This document shows, piece after piece, positions 1 through 6,687 of a DNA stretch of 9,761 bases; positions within the stretch are counted from its first letter, which is position 1; each line of letters begins with the position of its first letter. Where the stretch lies: positions 1-9,761 of the forward strand of contig RFJF01000018.1 in the NCBI GenBank assembly GCA_003695455.1, written 5' to 3'. The notes under the pieces were generated by a model. That model had not been told where the DNA came from and did no database searches. It was given only the letters and a program-made list of their open reading frames with translations. A program made the translations under genes and the position numbers. Origin of the DNA: Chloroflexota bacterium. Lineage in GTDB: Bacteria; Chloroflexota; Anaerolineae; 4572-78; J111.

Positions 1-258
1 ATTCAGAAAGAGGCCGGCGGTGAGCAGGGCAGAGGCGTACACAAAGCCCACGCCGTGGCCCATTGCCCGCAGAATGGTTTGCCAGCGCCAGCCGCGCGCC
101 ACCACGCTGGTGTAGTAGGCCACCACCACCAGCGCGTACCAGCCCCAGCGAACCCGGGCCAGCGTCTCCCAACTGAGGGAGATGTCAGTCAGGCGCACCA
201 GCGCAACAATCATCAACAGGCTCAGGGCCAGTATTATCCAGAGACGTTTGTATTTCAA
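1..258 (-). CDS. Flippase-like LPG synthase transmembrane family protein (N-terminal part, cut by window edge)
   Basis: The first 86 residues of an integral membrane protein, continuing past base 1. Residues 6-22 form a first membrane helix, residues 40-54 a second, and a third begins near 70. The segment RGWRWQTILRAMG (55-67), followed by a helix ending GLFLN (82-86), matches the lysylphosphatidylglycerol synthase transmembrane family (PF03706; YbhN/AglD-like), whose members move or modify membrane lipids or lipid-linked sugars. The family match is by recognition only. The start is uncertain: no ATG is near, an in-frame TAA lies at 280-282, and TTG codons at 256-258 and 277-279 are the choices. 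I took 258 because LKYKRLW then reads as a normal short basic N-terminus; no clear Shine-Dalgarno is present. It shares its strand with the epimerase and methyltransferase upstream, consistent with envelope glycan or lipid synthesis, but repeats separate them. Confidence 0.72.
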   Translation of the reverse strand, partial: MKYKRLWIILALSLLMIVALVRLTDISLSWETLARVRWGWYALVVVAYYTSVVARGWRWQTILRAMGHGVGFVYASALLTAGLFLN

Positions 259-506
259 TGACCAATGACCAATTTTCAATTACGAATTACGAATTACGAA
301 TGACCAAATTCACTAACTCATCCAACTCAATTGATTTACGATTTTGGATTTACGATTTACGATTGAAACCCATCCAACTCACCGCACTCACCCAACTCCA
401 CAAACTCAATTACCAATGACCAATTACCAATTACCAAGTACCAATGAACAAATTCTCACCCCACCCAACTCACCCAACTCCACAAACTCCACAAACTCCA
501 CAAACT
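259..506. repeat. Mosaic of short tandem words between two minus-strand genes
   Basis: This non-coding stretch consists of several blocks of tandem 7-9-base words. AATTACG occurs three times in a row at 278-298. GATTTACG-type words fill about 334-365. CCAATTA/CCAATGA words fill about 410-445. CCCAACTCA-type words lie near 377-397 and 461-480. CACAAACTC occurs three times perfectly at 481-507, its last base touching the stop codon of the epimerase. Open frames here are translations of the repeats and are not called as genes. The pattern recalls short tandemly repeated repetitive (STRR) heptamers of cyanobacteria. I see no promoter or terminator that stands out. Confidence 0.85.
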
Positions 507-1463
507 CTACTCACTCGCGAACTCATTTTTGTACCAGGCCCACAGTTTTTCCAGCCCCTCGCGGACGGGGGTTTGGGGATTGTAATCCAGCAGGCGGCGG
601 GCTTTGTCAATGTTGGCGTTGGTGATTTTCGGCTCGCTGGCAGGTGCGGGTGGCGTATCGAGGATGGCGTTTTTGCCGATGAGTTCTTCCAGAATGTTGA
701 CAAAATCGGCCATCAGCACCGGCTCGCCGCGGCCCAGGTTGATAATTTCGTACCCCAGTGGCCGTTCCAGCGCGGCAATGATGCCGTTGACAATGTCGTC
801 TACGTAGGTCCAGTCGCGGTACATCTGCCCGGCGTCAAACAGTTTGATGGTTTCGCCGTTGACAATCCGGTCGGTGACCATAAACGGCATCATATCGGGG
901 CGGCCTTTGGGGCCGTAAACGCTGAAAAAACGCAGGGCGGTGAAATTCATTTGGTGCAGGTTGACGTAGGTGTGGCCCATGGCCTCGACGGCTTTTTTGC
1001 TGGCCGGGTAGGGCGCCAGCGGCCGGTTGCAGGGGTCGGTTTCAATAAAGGGAATCTGGTCGGTGTGGCCGTATACGGATGAGGTGGAGGCGAAGACAAA
1101 GTTTTGAGTGTTGTGCAGCCGGGCGGCCTCCAGCAGATTGACCGAGCCAACAAAGTTGACGCGGGTGTACAACTGCGCCCGGCCAATCGAGTAGCGGACG
1201 CCGCCGTAAGCCCCCAAATGGGCCACGGCGCGGGGTTTGTGTTCGGCAAAAATGTTGAGCACCGCCTCCGCGTCACAGAAGTCCATTTCGTATAGCGAAA
1301 GGTTGGGGTGACGGCGAAACGACTCGACGTTGGCGCGTTTGCGGGCCGGGTCGTAGTAATCATTAAAGTTGTCAATGCCCACCACGGTTTCGCCGCGGTT
1401 GAGCAGGGTTTCGGTTAAATTACTGCCGATGAATCCGGCTGCGCCGGTAACCAGAATTGACAC
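507..1463 (-). CDS. NAD-dependent sugar-nucleotide epimerase, UDP-glucuronate 4-epimerase-like
   Basis: A 318-residue extended short-chain dehydrogenase/reductase. TGAAGFIGS (6-14) carries the NAD-binding GxxGxxG of the Rossmann fold, and D31 at the end of the second strand would bind the ribose. HLGAYGGVRYS (82-92), ASTSSVYG (125-132) and the catalytic YPASK (Y152, K156) follow in the usual order. YGPKGRPDM (183-191) and YRDWTYVDD (215-223) are typical of UDP-glucuronate 4-epimerases, which convert UDP-glucuronate to UDP-galacturonate; UDP-glucose 4-epimerase or a related activity remains possible. Length fits the family. The start is GTG at 1461-1463, since AAAGGA (1471-1476) sits 7 bases upstream and VSILVTG is the normal N-terminus; an upstream in-frame ATG at 1514 lacks this support. 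Neighbours suggest a role in surface polysaccharide synthesis. Confidence 0.88.
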   Translation of the reverse strand: MSILVTGAAGFIGSNLTETLLNRGETVVGIDNFNDYYDPARKRANVESFRRHPNLSLYEMDFCDAEAVLNIFAEHKPRAVAHLGAYGGVRYSIGRAQLYTRVNFVGSVNLLEAARLHNTQNFVFASTSSVYGHTDQIPFIETDPCNRPLAPYPASKKAVEAMGHTYVNLHQMNFTALRFFSVYGPKGRPDMMPFMVTDRIVNGETIKLFDAGQMYRDWTYVDDIVNGIIAALERPLGYEIINLGRGEPVLMADFVNILEELIGKNAILDTPPAPASEPKITNANIDKARRLLDYNPQTPVREGLEKLWAWYKNEFASE

Positions 1464-1516
1464 AGGGTTGTCCTTTCGGTGATGGCTCTTTTGGAATTCA
1501 AGGGGTTGACACATTG

Positions 1517-1572
1517 AAAACGTAAAACGTAATTTTACGTTTTACGCATTACGTTTTATACGTTGCACGTTA
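1517..1572 (-). repeat. ACGTTTT-word array with a perfect 12-bp hairpin, possible weak terminator
   Basis: Bases 1521-1532 and 1535-1546 are perfect inverted repeats of CGTAAAACGTAA separated by only two bases. On the minus strand the stem is followed by TTTT (1517-1520), so the RNA could act as a weak AT-rich terminator behind the methyltransferase, ahead of the epimerase. Further ACGTTTT and ACGTT words continue to about 1572, so the palindrome may simply be a product of the same repeat family. The rest of the gap (1464-1608) shows only the epimerase Shine-Dalgarno. Confidence 0.5.
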
Positions 1573-1608
1573 CTACCTGAAATCCAGTGGAACTTCGGTG
1601 ATTAAAAT

Positions 1609-2442
1609 TTACACGCGCCCCAGTACATAGCGATGGTGCGCCCACACGGTTTTGATTTGCCACGGCACGGGGGCGTGGTCCAGCCAGGCGTATTTCATCA
1701 CCCGCTCGCGCAGGTCCGGCTCTTCGCCCAGGTAGTAGGCCATTGTGTTCCACGTCCAGCCTTCGCCGGTAAACTGGTCATCCAGCTTTTTACTGCGGAT
1801 GCCCAGCCGTTTGAGTACCTCGGCAGCGGGCATGACGGTGTCGGGCCAGGGCGGCACATCAAGCACGCCCTCATCCACAAATTGCACGCCCGCCGATTGC
1901 AGCGTGCGTTTGATGCGGCTCATTTGTACCCAGCGCTCATCCACCGTGGGGAAGAAATCGCGGTCAATCACGTATTTGCGCATCTGGTAGCCCACCTGAA
2001 TGTTGTTGGGCATGGCTACAAAGACCAGCTTGCGCGACACGCGGGCCAGTTCGCGCAGCAGAGATTCCGCATCGGGCAGGTACCACAGGCCGGCCCACTC
2101 CCAGGCCAGGTCAAACGTGTTGTCTGCAAAGGGCAGGTGGGCAAAGTCGTAGTGCAGCAAAAAGCGGGCGGGCAGGTTGAGCCGCGCCCAAATATTTTGC
2201 ACGCCTTCCATGCGCTCGCGGTTGTTGTCTACCAGGGTCACGTCGCAGCCGCGCTCGGCCAGCCGCACGCTGTTGATGCCGCTGACGCCGGCCATGCCGT
2301 ACAGCGGCGCCTCAAGCACAGTCTGCACGCCGTACCGGTCTACCAGCGAATCCAGATAATCATTTAAAATGAAGCGCTCGTAAACAACGCCCAGCCCTTC
2401 GTTCCAGTCGGTCAGGTATTTTTTCCAGACAGGTTCGGTCAT
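1609..2442 (-). CDS. Class I SAM-dependent methyltransferase
   Basis: A 277-residue protein with the layout of a Rossmann-fold methyltransferase. The first strand and loop are VLEAPLYGMAG (42-52), followed by an acidic residue ending the second strand in VTLVDNN (D72), and a motif near 100-112 (LPFADNTFDLAWE) typical of Methyltransf_11-like domains. WYLPDAESLLRELARVSR then reads as the usual helix after strand 4. Motif I is odd: the normal DxGxGxG is replaced by EAPLYGMAG, keeping two glycines (49 and 52), so SAM binding is likely but not certain. The C-terminal third (about 165-277) is specific to this protein and rich in W and Y. Substrate is unknown; the adjacent epimerase suggests a glycan or lipid. 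The ATG has GGAG 11 bases upstream, a slightly long spacing. A strong terminator hairpin ends just upstream of this leader. Confidence 0.75.
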   Translation of the reverse strand: MTEPVWKKYLTDWNEGLGVVYERFILNDYLDSLVDRYGVQTVLEAPLYGMAGVSGINSVRLAERGCDVTLVDNNRERMEGVQNIWARLNLPARFLLHYDFAHLPFADNTFDLAWEWAGLWYLPDAESLLRELARVSRKLVFVAMPNNIQVGYQMRKYVIDRDFFPTVDERWVQMSRIKRTLQSAGVQFVDEGVLDVPPWPDTVMPAAEVLKRLGIRSKKLDDQFTGEGWTWNTMAYYLGEEPDLRERVMKYAWLDHAPVPWQIKTVWAHHRYVLGRV

Positions 2443-2465
2443 TAAAATTTGTTCTCCAATTGTTG

Positions 2466-2503
2466 AAAAAAGAGTCTCTGCCGGAACCCCGGCGAGACTC
2501 TTT
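2466..2503 (-). terminator. Strong Rho-independent terminator after the acidic repeat-protein gene
   Basis: Read on the minus strand, AAAGAGTCTC (2494-2503) pairs perfectly with 2469-2478. An inner GCCGG/CCGGC stem (2480-2484 with 2489-2493) has a four-base loop and one bulged base. The hairpin is followed by six T (2466-2471). It begins 25 bases after the stop of the 128-residue gene and ends 23 bases before the ATG of the methyltransferase, so it either ends the upstream transcript or acts as an attenuator for the methyltransferase. Confidence 0.88.
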
Positions 2504-2528
2504 GCAGCGGCCCATCTGCAGCAGCGGG

Positions 2529-2915
2529 TTAATCTTCGTCCTCTTCCTCAAATTCAAAGAAGATGAGCATTGCCGCCGCGCCTTCTACCGGGTGGCGCAT
2601 ATCTTGGACCTGCCCCACGCGAATACTGTTTTCTTCATCGGCAAAAAAGAAAAGGTCGCCGTTTTCGGCAACGTATCCAAGTTCCACATCTTCGTCCTCA
2701 AATGAGGCGACGACCCGGCCTCCTTCATCCACCCAGCCCATGCCGACTTCTTCATCGCCGTCGTTCAGATACACCACACCTTCGTCGTAGTCTACATGAC
2801 CTACATATTCCTGTTCGCCTGAGTCTTCCAACACACCGTAAATATCACCGCTTTCATCAATTGTGCCTAACTTACCTGTCTGATTTTCGTCAATGAATTC
2901 AAAGATTGTTGCCAT
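2529..2915 (-). CDS. Highly acidic 128-residue protein of five short beta-type repeats, function unknown
   Basis: I do not recognise a named family with confidence. Thirty-eight of 128 residues are D or E and only four are K or R. The body is built of five units of about 21 residues whose core is a pair of hydrophobic residues flanking G, then V/I, acidic residues, G and a hydrophobic-aromatic pair: LGTIDESGDIYG (16-27), VGHVDYDEGVVY (38-49), VGMGWVDEGGRVV (57-69), LGYVAENGDLFFF (79-91) and a degenerate VGQVQDMRHPV (100-110). Key glycines are at 17, 39, 58, 80 and 101. The spacing suggests repeated beta-hairpins, perhaps a small closed beta fold such as the four-fold beta-flower type, which is a guess. 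The tail EEEDED is a run of acid. No signal peptide or membrane helix, so cytoplasmic. The ATG has AGGG about 11 bases upstream. It has its own promoter, structured leader and terminator, so it forms a single-gene unit. Confidence 0.8.
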   Translation of the reverse strand: MATIFEFIDENQTGKLGTIDESGDIYGVLEDSGEQEYVGHVDYDEGVVYLNDGDEEVGMGWVDEGGRVVASFEDEDVELGYVAENGDLFFFADEENSIRVGQVQDMRHPVEGAAAMLIFFEFEEEDED

Positions 2916-2930
2916 TTTTCTTTTTCCCTG

Positions 2931-2978
2931 TTTCCGGCAAGTAAATTTAAATTGGGATTGAGTATCCCGCGCCGGAAA
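2931..2978 (-). promoter_or_regulatory. Structured 5' leader of the acidic repeat-protein gene
   Basis: On the minus strand TTTCCGGC (2971-2978) and GCCGGAAA (2931-2938) are a perfect 8-bp inverted repeat closing a 48-base element. Inside it GGGAT/ATCCC forms a five-bp hairpin with loop ACTCA (2954-2968). The outer stem begins at the predicted transcription start and ends just before the Shine-Dalgarno (AGGG, about 2926-2929). It matches no riboswitch class I know. It may stabilise the RNA or gate translation. Confidence 0.5.
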
Positions 2979-2984
2979 GCACCG

Positions 2985-3013
2985 ATTCTAGCACAACCAG
3001 ATGGGGCGTGCAA
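2985..3013 (-). promoter_or_regulatory. Sigma-70-type promoter for the acidic repeat-protein gene
   Basis: On the minus strand the -35 box TTGCAC (3008-3013) and the -10 box TAGAAT (2985-2990) are separated by exactly 17 bases. The -10 is preceded by TG one base upstream, an extended -10. The predicted start is near 2978, giving a leader of about 63 bases. Confidence 0.65.
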
Positions 3014-3026
3014 AGATGCAGGCTAA

Positions 3027-3038
3027 CAAATCGATTTG
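3027..3038. promoter_or_regulatory. 12-bp palindrome upstream of the promoter, possible operator
   Basis: CAAATCGATTTG is a perfect palindrome. Its centre lies about 54 bases upstream of the predicted start of the acidic repeat-protein gene and 14 bases behind that -35 box, a place suited to an activator. It also lies only 15 bases beyond the stop of the 74-residue membrane protein. No regulator is identified. Confidence 0.35.
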
Positions 3039-3052
3039 AATCAGGTGTAAAT

Positions 3053-3277
3053 TTACATAATCATTGCCACGCCCAAAATAATGAGCAAAATCCCGAAAAT
3101 AGCATCACGGAGGGCGTAGCCCCAGGCTTCATCGCGGTTGGGAACCCGCTCCCAGTGGGAGCGCAGGCCGCGCCGCACGACAATTCGGCCGGTTACGGCG
3201 GTGCGCACGGCAATGAAGGCCATGCGCAGCCCCATTAAAATTGCCAGTACGGCAAAAACGAGTCCCAGAATTCTCAT
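3053..3277 (-). CDS. Small two-helix membrane protein coupled to uvrB
   Basis: A 74-residue protein that I do not recognise. A hydrophobic helix at about residues 2-16 continues through an amphipathic stretch to 25. A basic loop with [20 protein letters not shown] (31-50) follows, and a second membrane helix spans 57-74, ending almost at the C-terminus. The basic loop is expected in the cytoplasm, placing both termini outside, although the first helix is broken by R18. The ATG at 3275-3277 overlaps the uvrB stop (ATGA), with GGGAG inside the uvrB end as Shine-Dalgarno, which points to translational coupling. A GTG at 3293-3295 in frame would add six residues but has no ribosome site of its own. 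No terminator is visible before the next promoter. A role in DNA repair is not implied by the linkage alone. Confidence 0.75.
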   Translation of the reverse strand: MRILGLVFAVLAILMGLRMAFIAVRTAVTGRIVVRRGLRSHWERVPNRDEAWGYALRDAIFGILLIILGVAMIM

Positions 3278-5325
3278 GAGCGGATTTTCTCCCACGCCGG
3301 ACGGGTATCTTCCGCTTCGCGGATGAGTTTGAGCTGCTCGCGCAGTTCGGCAATCTGGTCGCGGAAGGCGGCGGCTTTTTCAAATTCAAGCTCGGCGGCG
3401 GCGGCCTTCATCTGCTTTTCAAGCTGGCCGATGAGGTGTTCAATCTCGTGGGCGGGCATGGCTCCGGTCACGTTGTACGCCGGGCGAGATTCGGCCACCA
3501 TTTTTTCTCTGGCTTCTTCTTCGCGGGCTTCCAGCACCTCTTGCGTAATATCCTTGATTTGTTTGATGATGGATTGCGGCTCGATGCCGTGTTCCTGGTT
3601 GTATTTTTGCTGTTTGGCCCGGCGGCGATTGGTTTCGTCAATGGCGTACTGCATCGAGTCGGTGATTTTGTCGGCGTACATGATGACCTGCCCGTTCACG
3701 TGGCGGGCGGCGCGGCCAATGGTCTGCACCAACGCCTGCCGCGAGCGCAGGAAGCCTTCTTTGTCGGCGTCCAGAATTGCCACCAGCGATACTTCCGGCA
3801 GGTCCAGCCCTTCGCGCAGCAGGTTGATGCCCACCACCACGTCGTAAATGCCCAGCCGCAAATCACGCAGAATTTCCACGCGTTCCAGGGTGTGGATGTC
3901 GCTGTGCAGGTAGTGGACCCGGATGCCCAGTTCCATCATGTAATCGGCCAGGTCCTCGGCCATGCGTTTGGTGAGGGTGGTGATGAGCACACGCTCGCCG
4001 CGGGCCACGCGCTGGTTCACTTCGCCAATCAGGTCATCAATTTGCCCCTTGATGGGCCGGACAACCACTTCGGGGTCAATCAGGCCGGTGGGGCGGATAA
4101 TTTGTTCCACCACCTGCTGGCTGCGGTCCAGTTCATACGGGCCGGGGGTGGCGCTGGTGTAAATAATCTGGTGAACGTGGTCTTCCCACTCGTCAAAGTT
4201 GAGGGGGCGATTGTCCATGGCGCTGGGCAATCGGAAACCGTAATCCACCAGCACGCTTTTACGGCTGCGGTCACCGGCAAACATCCCCCGAATTTGGGGT
4301 ATGGTCATGTGGCTTTCGTCCAGCACAATCAGAAAATCATCCGGAAAGTAGTCGAGCAGGGTCCACGGGGTACTGCCCGGCTCGCGGCGGGCCAGCGGCC
4401 GGCTGTAGTTTTCGATGCCGGAGCAGTAGCCTACTTCACGCAGCATTTCCAGGTCGTAGCGGGTGCGTTGTTCAAGCCGCTGGGCTTCCAGCAGCTTTTC
4501 CTGCTCGCGGAAAACGGCCAGTTGGGTGTCCAGTTCCTGTTCAATGTCAACCAGCGCCTCCTCCAGCTTTTCCTGCGGGGTGATGAAGTGTTTGGCCGGG
4601 TAAATATCCAGGCTGACGTGCCGGTTGAGTACCTCGCCGGTCAGCGCGTCTACCTCGGTAATGCGGTCAATCTCATCGCCAAAAAATTCAATGCGGTAGA
4701 CCTGTTCGCCGTAGGCGGGCATAATTTCAAGCGTGTCGCCGCGCACGCGGAACGTGCCCGGTTTCAGGTCAAAATCGTTGCGGGTGTAGCGGATGTCAAT
4801 CAGGTGGCGCAGCACTTTGTCGCGCTTGCGGAAATCGCCCTGTTTGAAATGGATGACCACCTGCCCGTAATCTTCCGGGCTACCCAGGCCGTAAATGGCG
4901 CTGACGCTGGCCACAATTATCACATCGCGCCGGGAGAAAAGGTACTGGGTGGCGGCCAGCCGCAGGCGGTCAATTTCATCGTTGATTTGGGCATCTTTTT
5001 CAATGTAGGTGTCGCTGCGGGGAATGTAGGCTTCGGGCTGGTAGTAATCGTAGTAGCTGACAAAGTAGGCCACGGCGTTGTTGGGGAAGAATTCCTTGAA
5101 TTCGCTGTAAAGCTGGGCAGCCAGCGTTTTGTTGTGGGCCATCACCAGCGTGGGTTTCTGCACCTGCTCAATGACTTTGGCAATGGTGTAGGTTTTGCCT
5201 GTGCCGGTTGCGCCCAGCAGGGTTTGGTGGACCAGGCCGTCGTTGAGGCCCTCCACAAGCTGGGCGATGGCGGTCGGCTGGTCGCCGGTGGGTTCAAATT
5301 CCGAGGCAACTTTAAACTCAGGCAT
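3274..5325 (-). CDS. uvrB: Excinuclease ABC subunit B
   Basis: A complete 683-residue UvrB, the damage-verification helicase-like subunit of nucleotide excision repair; it is loaded by UvrA, opens the strands around the lesion and recruits UvrC for incision. The Walker A motif GATGTGKT is at 38-45. The beta-hairpin that is inserted between the strands is at about 91-116 ([20 protein letters not shown] region). Walker B is DESH at 336-339. The C-terminal helicase motifs include [14 protein letters not shown] and QTIGRAARH. The UVR domain that contacts UvrC is at about 626-661. Length is normal. The start ATG at 5323-5325 is set by AAAGGA six bases upstream and the family N-terminus [17 protein letters not shown]; the frame is open further upstream, but that is translated repeat DNA. 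The stop overlaps the start of the 74-residue membrane protein. No LexA-type box is clear upstream. Confidence 0.98.
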   Translation of the reverse strand: MPEFKVASEFEPTGDQPTAIAQLVEGLNDGLVHQTLLGATGTGKTYTIAKVIEQVQKPTLVMAHNKTLAAQLYSEFKEFFPNNAVAYFVSYYDYYQPEAYIPRSDTYIEKDAQINDEIDRLRLAATQYLFSRRDVIIVASVSAIYGLGSPEDYGQVVIHFKQGDFRKRDKVLRHLIDIRYTRNDFDLKPGTFRVRGDTLEIMPAYGEQVYRIEFFGDEIDRITEVDALTGEVLNRHVSLDIYPAKHFITPQEKLEEALVDIEQELDTQLAVFREQEKLLEAQRLEQRTRYDLEMLREVGYCSGIENYSRPLARREPGSTPWTLLDYFPDDFLIVLDESHMTIPQIRGMFAGDRSRKSVLVDYGFRLPSAMDNRPLNFDEWEDHVHQIIYTSATPGPYELDRSQQVVEQIIRPTGLIDPEVVVRPIKGQIDDLIGEVNQRVARGERVLITTLTKRMAEDLADYMMELGIRVHYLHSDIHTLERVEILRDLRLGIYDVVVGINLLREGLDLPEVSLVAILDADKEGFLRSRQALVQTIGRAARHVNGQVIMYADKITDSMQYAIDETNRRRAKQQKYNQEHGIEPQSIIKQIKDITQEVLEAREEEAREKMVAESRPAYNVTGAMPAHEIEHLIGQLEKQMKAAAAELEFEKAAAFRDQIAELREQLKLIREAEDTRPAWEKIRS

Positions 5326-5683
5326 GGGGAATCCTTTCAGAATCCAGAATACAGAATCCGGAGGCCAGAGTTGCGGGAGTGTTCCTGCGTGAAAATGAAT
5401 GTGCAAGGGGGACAAGGGAGATGGGGTGAGGGGGTGCAGAGGAGCAACCAATTCCCGCCTCTTGCCTCCTAAATTCTGCTTTCAGAGGAACCGCTGTCTA
5501 CAAACTGTACTCTGGAATCTGTATTCTTATTAGAACATTCGTGCAAACGGTGAGTATACCCGGTTGGGCAATTATTGGCAAGGTCAGCCGGAATTTTCGG
5601 TTGCAAAATTGCGGCAAAGCACTACAATACCGGTGCGTTTGTAACTATTTTGATCTTTCCACGTCAAAACAAGAGGCGAACTC
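5326..5683. other. Divergent intergenic region between uvrB and sigma 1, with repeats and an 18-bp inverted repeat
   Basis: This 358-base gap lies between divergent genes and holds no convincing gene. Three heptamers AGAATCC, AGAATAC, AGAATCC stand in tandem at 5339-5359. Bases 5346-5363 and 5510-5527 are inverted repeats matching at 16 of 18 positions and enclose a purine-rich GGGGGACAAGGG-type stretch (about 5407-5445). The sigma 1 promoter and Shine-Dalgarno lie at its right end. For uvrB I see no strong promoter; on the minus strand TTGCAC (5543-5548) followed after 17 bases by TACAGA is a weak candidate. Confidence 0.7.
5601..5628 (+). promoter_or_regulatory. Sigma-70-type promoter for ECF sigma 1
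   Basis: TTGCAA (5601-5606) and TACAAT (5623-5628) are separated by 16 bases. The predicted start is near 5635, giving a leader of about 49 bases that contains the Shine-Dalgarno AGAGG (5672-5676) seven bases before the ATG. Confidence 0.6.
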
Positions 5684-6277
5684 ATGATTGATGAGCGAGA
5701 TTTGATTGCCGCGCTCCGGCAAAAAGACCCCCACGCCTTTGCCACGCTGTTCGATGCCTACTCTGACAAGTTGTTTGGGCTGGCGGTGGGGTTGCTGCAT
5801 GACGAGGACGAAGCCGAGGGCGTGGTGCAGGAAGCGTTTTTGCGCCTGTTTGAAGGGCTGGATAAATTTGAAGGCCGCTCCCGGCTGGGAACGTGGCTTT
5901 ACCGCGTGGCCTACAACGCCAGCATAGACCGGCTCCGCAAGCGACGCCCCACCCGCCCACTGGCGGACGAACTGGACGCGGGCGACGACTCGCTGCCGAT
6001 GCCGGCTATTTTCACCGACTGGAGCAGCGCACCGGAACCGCTGTTCGCCTCGGCAGAAGCGCATGCCGAACTGGAACGCGCCGTGGCCCGCCTGCCGGAA
6101 TCGTTGCGGGCAGTCTTCATTCTGCGGGAAATGGAAGGGCTGTCAACTACTGAAACCGCCGAGGTGCTGGGCATCAACACCGGCGCGGTCAAGGTTCGGT
6201 TGCACCGGGCGCGGTTGCTACTGCGCGAGCATCTGTCAGGCTATTTTGCCGAGCGCGTGGCCGCGGGGGGAAATTAA
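5684..6277 (+). CDS. ECF-type RNA polymerase sigma-70 factor (sigma 1)
   Basis: A 197-residue sigma factor with regions 2 and 4 only, as in the extracytoplasmic function group; it directs RNA polymerase to a dedicated set of promoters. Region 2 spans about 20-90, with QEAFLRLFEGLDKF (core binding) and GTWLYRVAYNASIDRLRKRR (-10 recognition). A longer acidic linker (91-127) follows. Region 4 spans about 128-185 with the helix-turn-helix TTETAEVLGINTGAVKVRLHRAR, which reads the -35 element. Start ATG is supported by AGAGG at the right distance. One base separates its stop from the ATG of a small zinc-finger protein, which is the expected anti-sigma partner; the two should be co-transcribed and made in proportion. 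Precise ECF group is not assigned. Confidence 0.95.
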   Translation: MIDERDLIAALRQKDPHAFATLFDAYSDKLFGLAVGLLHDEDEAEGVVQEAFLRLFEGLDKFEGRSRLGTWLYRVAYNASIDRLRKRRPTRPLADELDAGDDSLPMPAIFTDWSSAPEPLFASAEAHAELERAVARLPESLRAVFILREMEGLSTTETAEVLGINTGAVKVRLHRARLLLREHLSGYFAERVAAGGN

Positions 6278-6278
6278 C

Positions 6279-6524
6279 ATGGAATGTGCAGAATTACTTC
6301 AATATTTATCGGAATACATTGACAACAACCTGGATGAAGAGCTGACCGCCGAGGCGCAGGCGCATTTGGCAACCTGCGCCAACTGCAAGGTTGTGCTGGA
6401 CACCACCCAGCAAACCATCTTTTTGTACAAACAGCAGGAGCCGCGCAAAATTCCGGCCCGGCGACGGCGGCGGCTGTTCAACCAGTTGCAGGATGCCTTT
6501 TTGAAACGCCCCGAAAGCTCCTGA
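6279..6524 (+). CDS. Small soluble zinc-finger (zf-HC2) anti-sigma factor
   Basis: An 81-residue protein with the ZAS/zf-HC2 signature HLATCANC (29-36), that is H29-x3-C33-x2-C36, plus C3 near the N-terminus as a further possible zinc ligand. The helix LLQYLSEYIDNNLDEELTAE (6-25) is typical of the domain, which wraps around its sigma factor and hides it from polymerase. The C-terminal part is basic (RKIPARRRRR, 56-65) and has no membrane segment, so this version is cytoplasmic and would sense an internal signal, for example redox state through the zinc cysteines; that is inference. The start ATG (6279-6281) follows the sigma stop by one base, with a GGGGGG Shine-Dalgarno eight bases upstream. 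The same frame is open far upstream into the sigma gene, but that part is out of frame with it and not coding. Confidence 0.88.
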   Translation: MECAELLQYLSEYIDNNLDEELTAEAQAHLATCANCKVVLDTTQQTIFLYKQQEPRKIPARRRRRLFNQLQDAFLKRPESS

Positions 6525-6687
6525 CAACCGTTTCCTGTAGTGTTACCTCACAGGATTTGCGTTATCCGCAAGATTCTTTTATTCATTGCTTTTTGTTCAT
6601 TGTTCATTTGCGGCTTGCCGCGCTACGCTTTGCCTGTTTCAAATTTGTGGTACAATGCACGCACCGCAAATTTAGAAATGGACCCTG
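6525..6687 (+). promoter_or_regulatory. Gap with TTCATTG words and an extended -10 promoter for sigma 2
   Basis: TACAAT (6651-6656) is preceded by TG at one base distance, giving an extended -10; TTTGCC (6629-6634) lies 16 bases upstream as a poor -35. The predicted start is near 6663 and the leader is about 25 bases. A small TTGCG/CGCAA hairpin followed by GATTCTTTTATT (about 6556-6581) may weakly terminate the first sigma operon. TTCATTG occurs twice near 6584-6606 with a third partial copy. Confidence 0.5.

Noticed and set aside
259..507. Possible CRISPR array
   Set aside because: Units are only 7-9 bases, in direct tandem without unique spacers.
444..1082. 212-codon open frame on the plus strand opposite the epimerase
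   Set aside because: Starts in repeat DNA and runs antisense through conserved epimerase motifs.
1633..2367. 244-codon open frame on the plus strand opposite the methyltransferase
   Set aside because: Shadow of the methyltransferase, with no recognisable domain or ribosome site.
5326..5451. N-terminal extension of uvrB
   Set aside because: Begins in repeat [20 protein letters not shown] with AAAGGA upstream is the family start.
3436..5472. Very long open frame on the plus strand opposite uvrB
   Set aside because: It is the mirror of uvrB codon bias in a GC-rich gene; the composition (V, G, H, A rich) resembles no family and uvrB is complete on the other strand.
5526..5560. LexA-like site before uvrB (GAACATTCG)
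   Set aside because: Only one half-site resembles the GAAC-N4-GTTC type; the other half is missing.
6063..6278. Upstream extension of the small anti-sigma into the sigma 1 gene
   Set aside because: It overlaps the conserved region 4 of sigma 1 in another frame; the zinc-finger domain begins at 6279.
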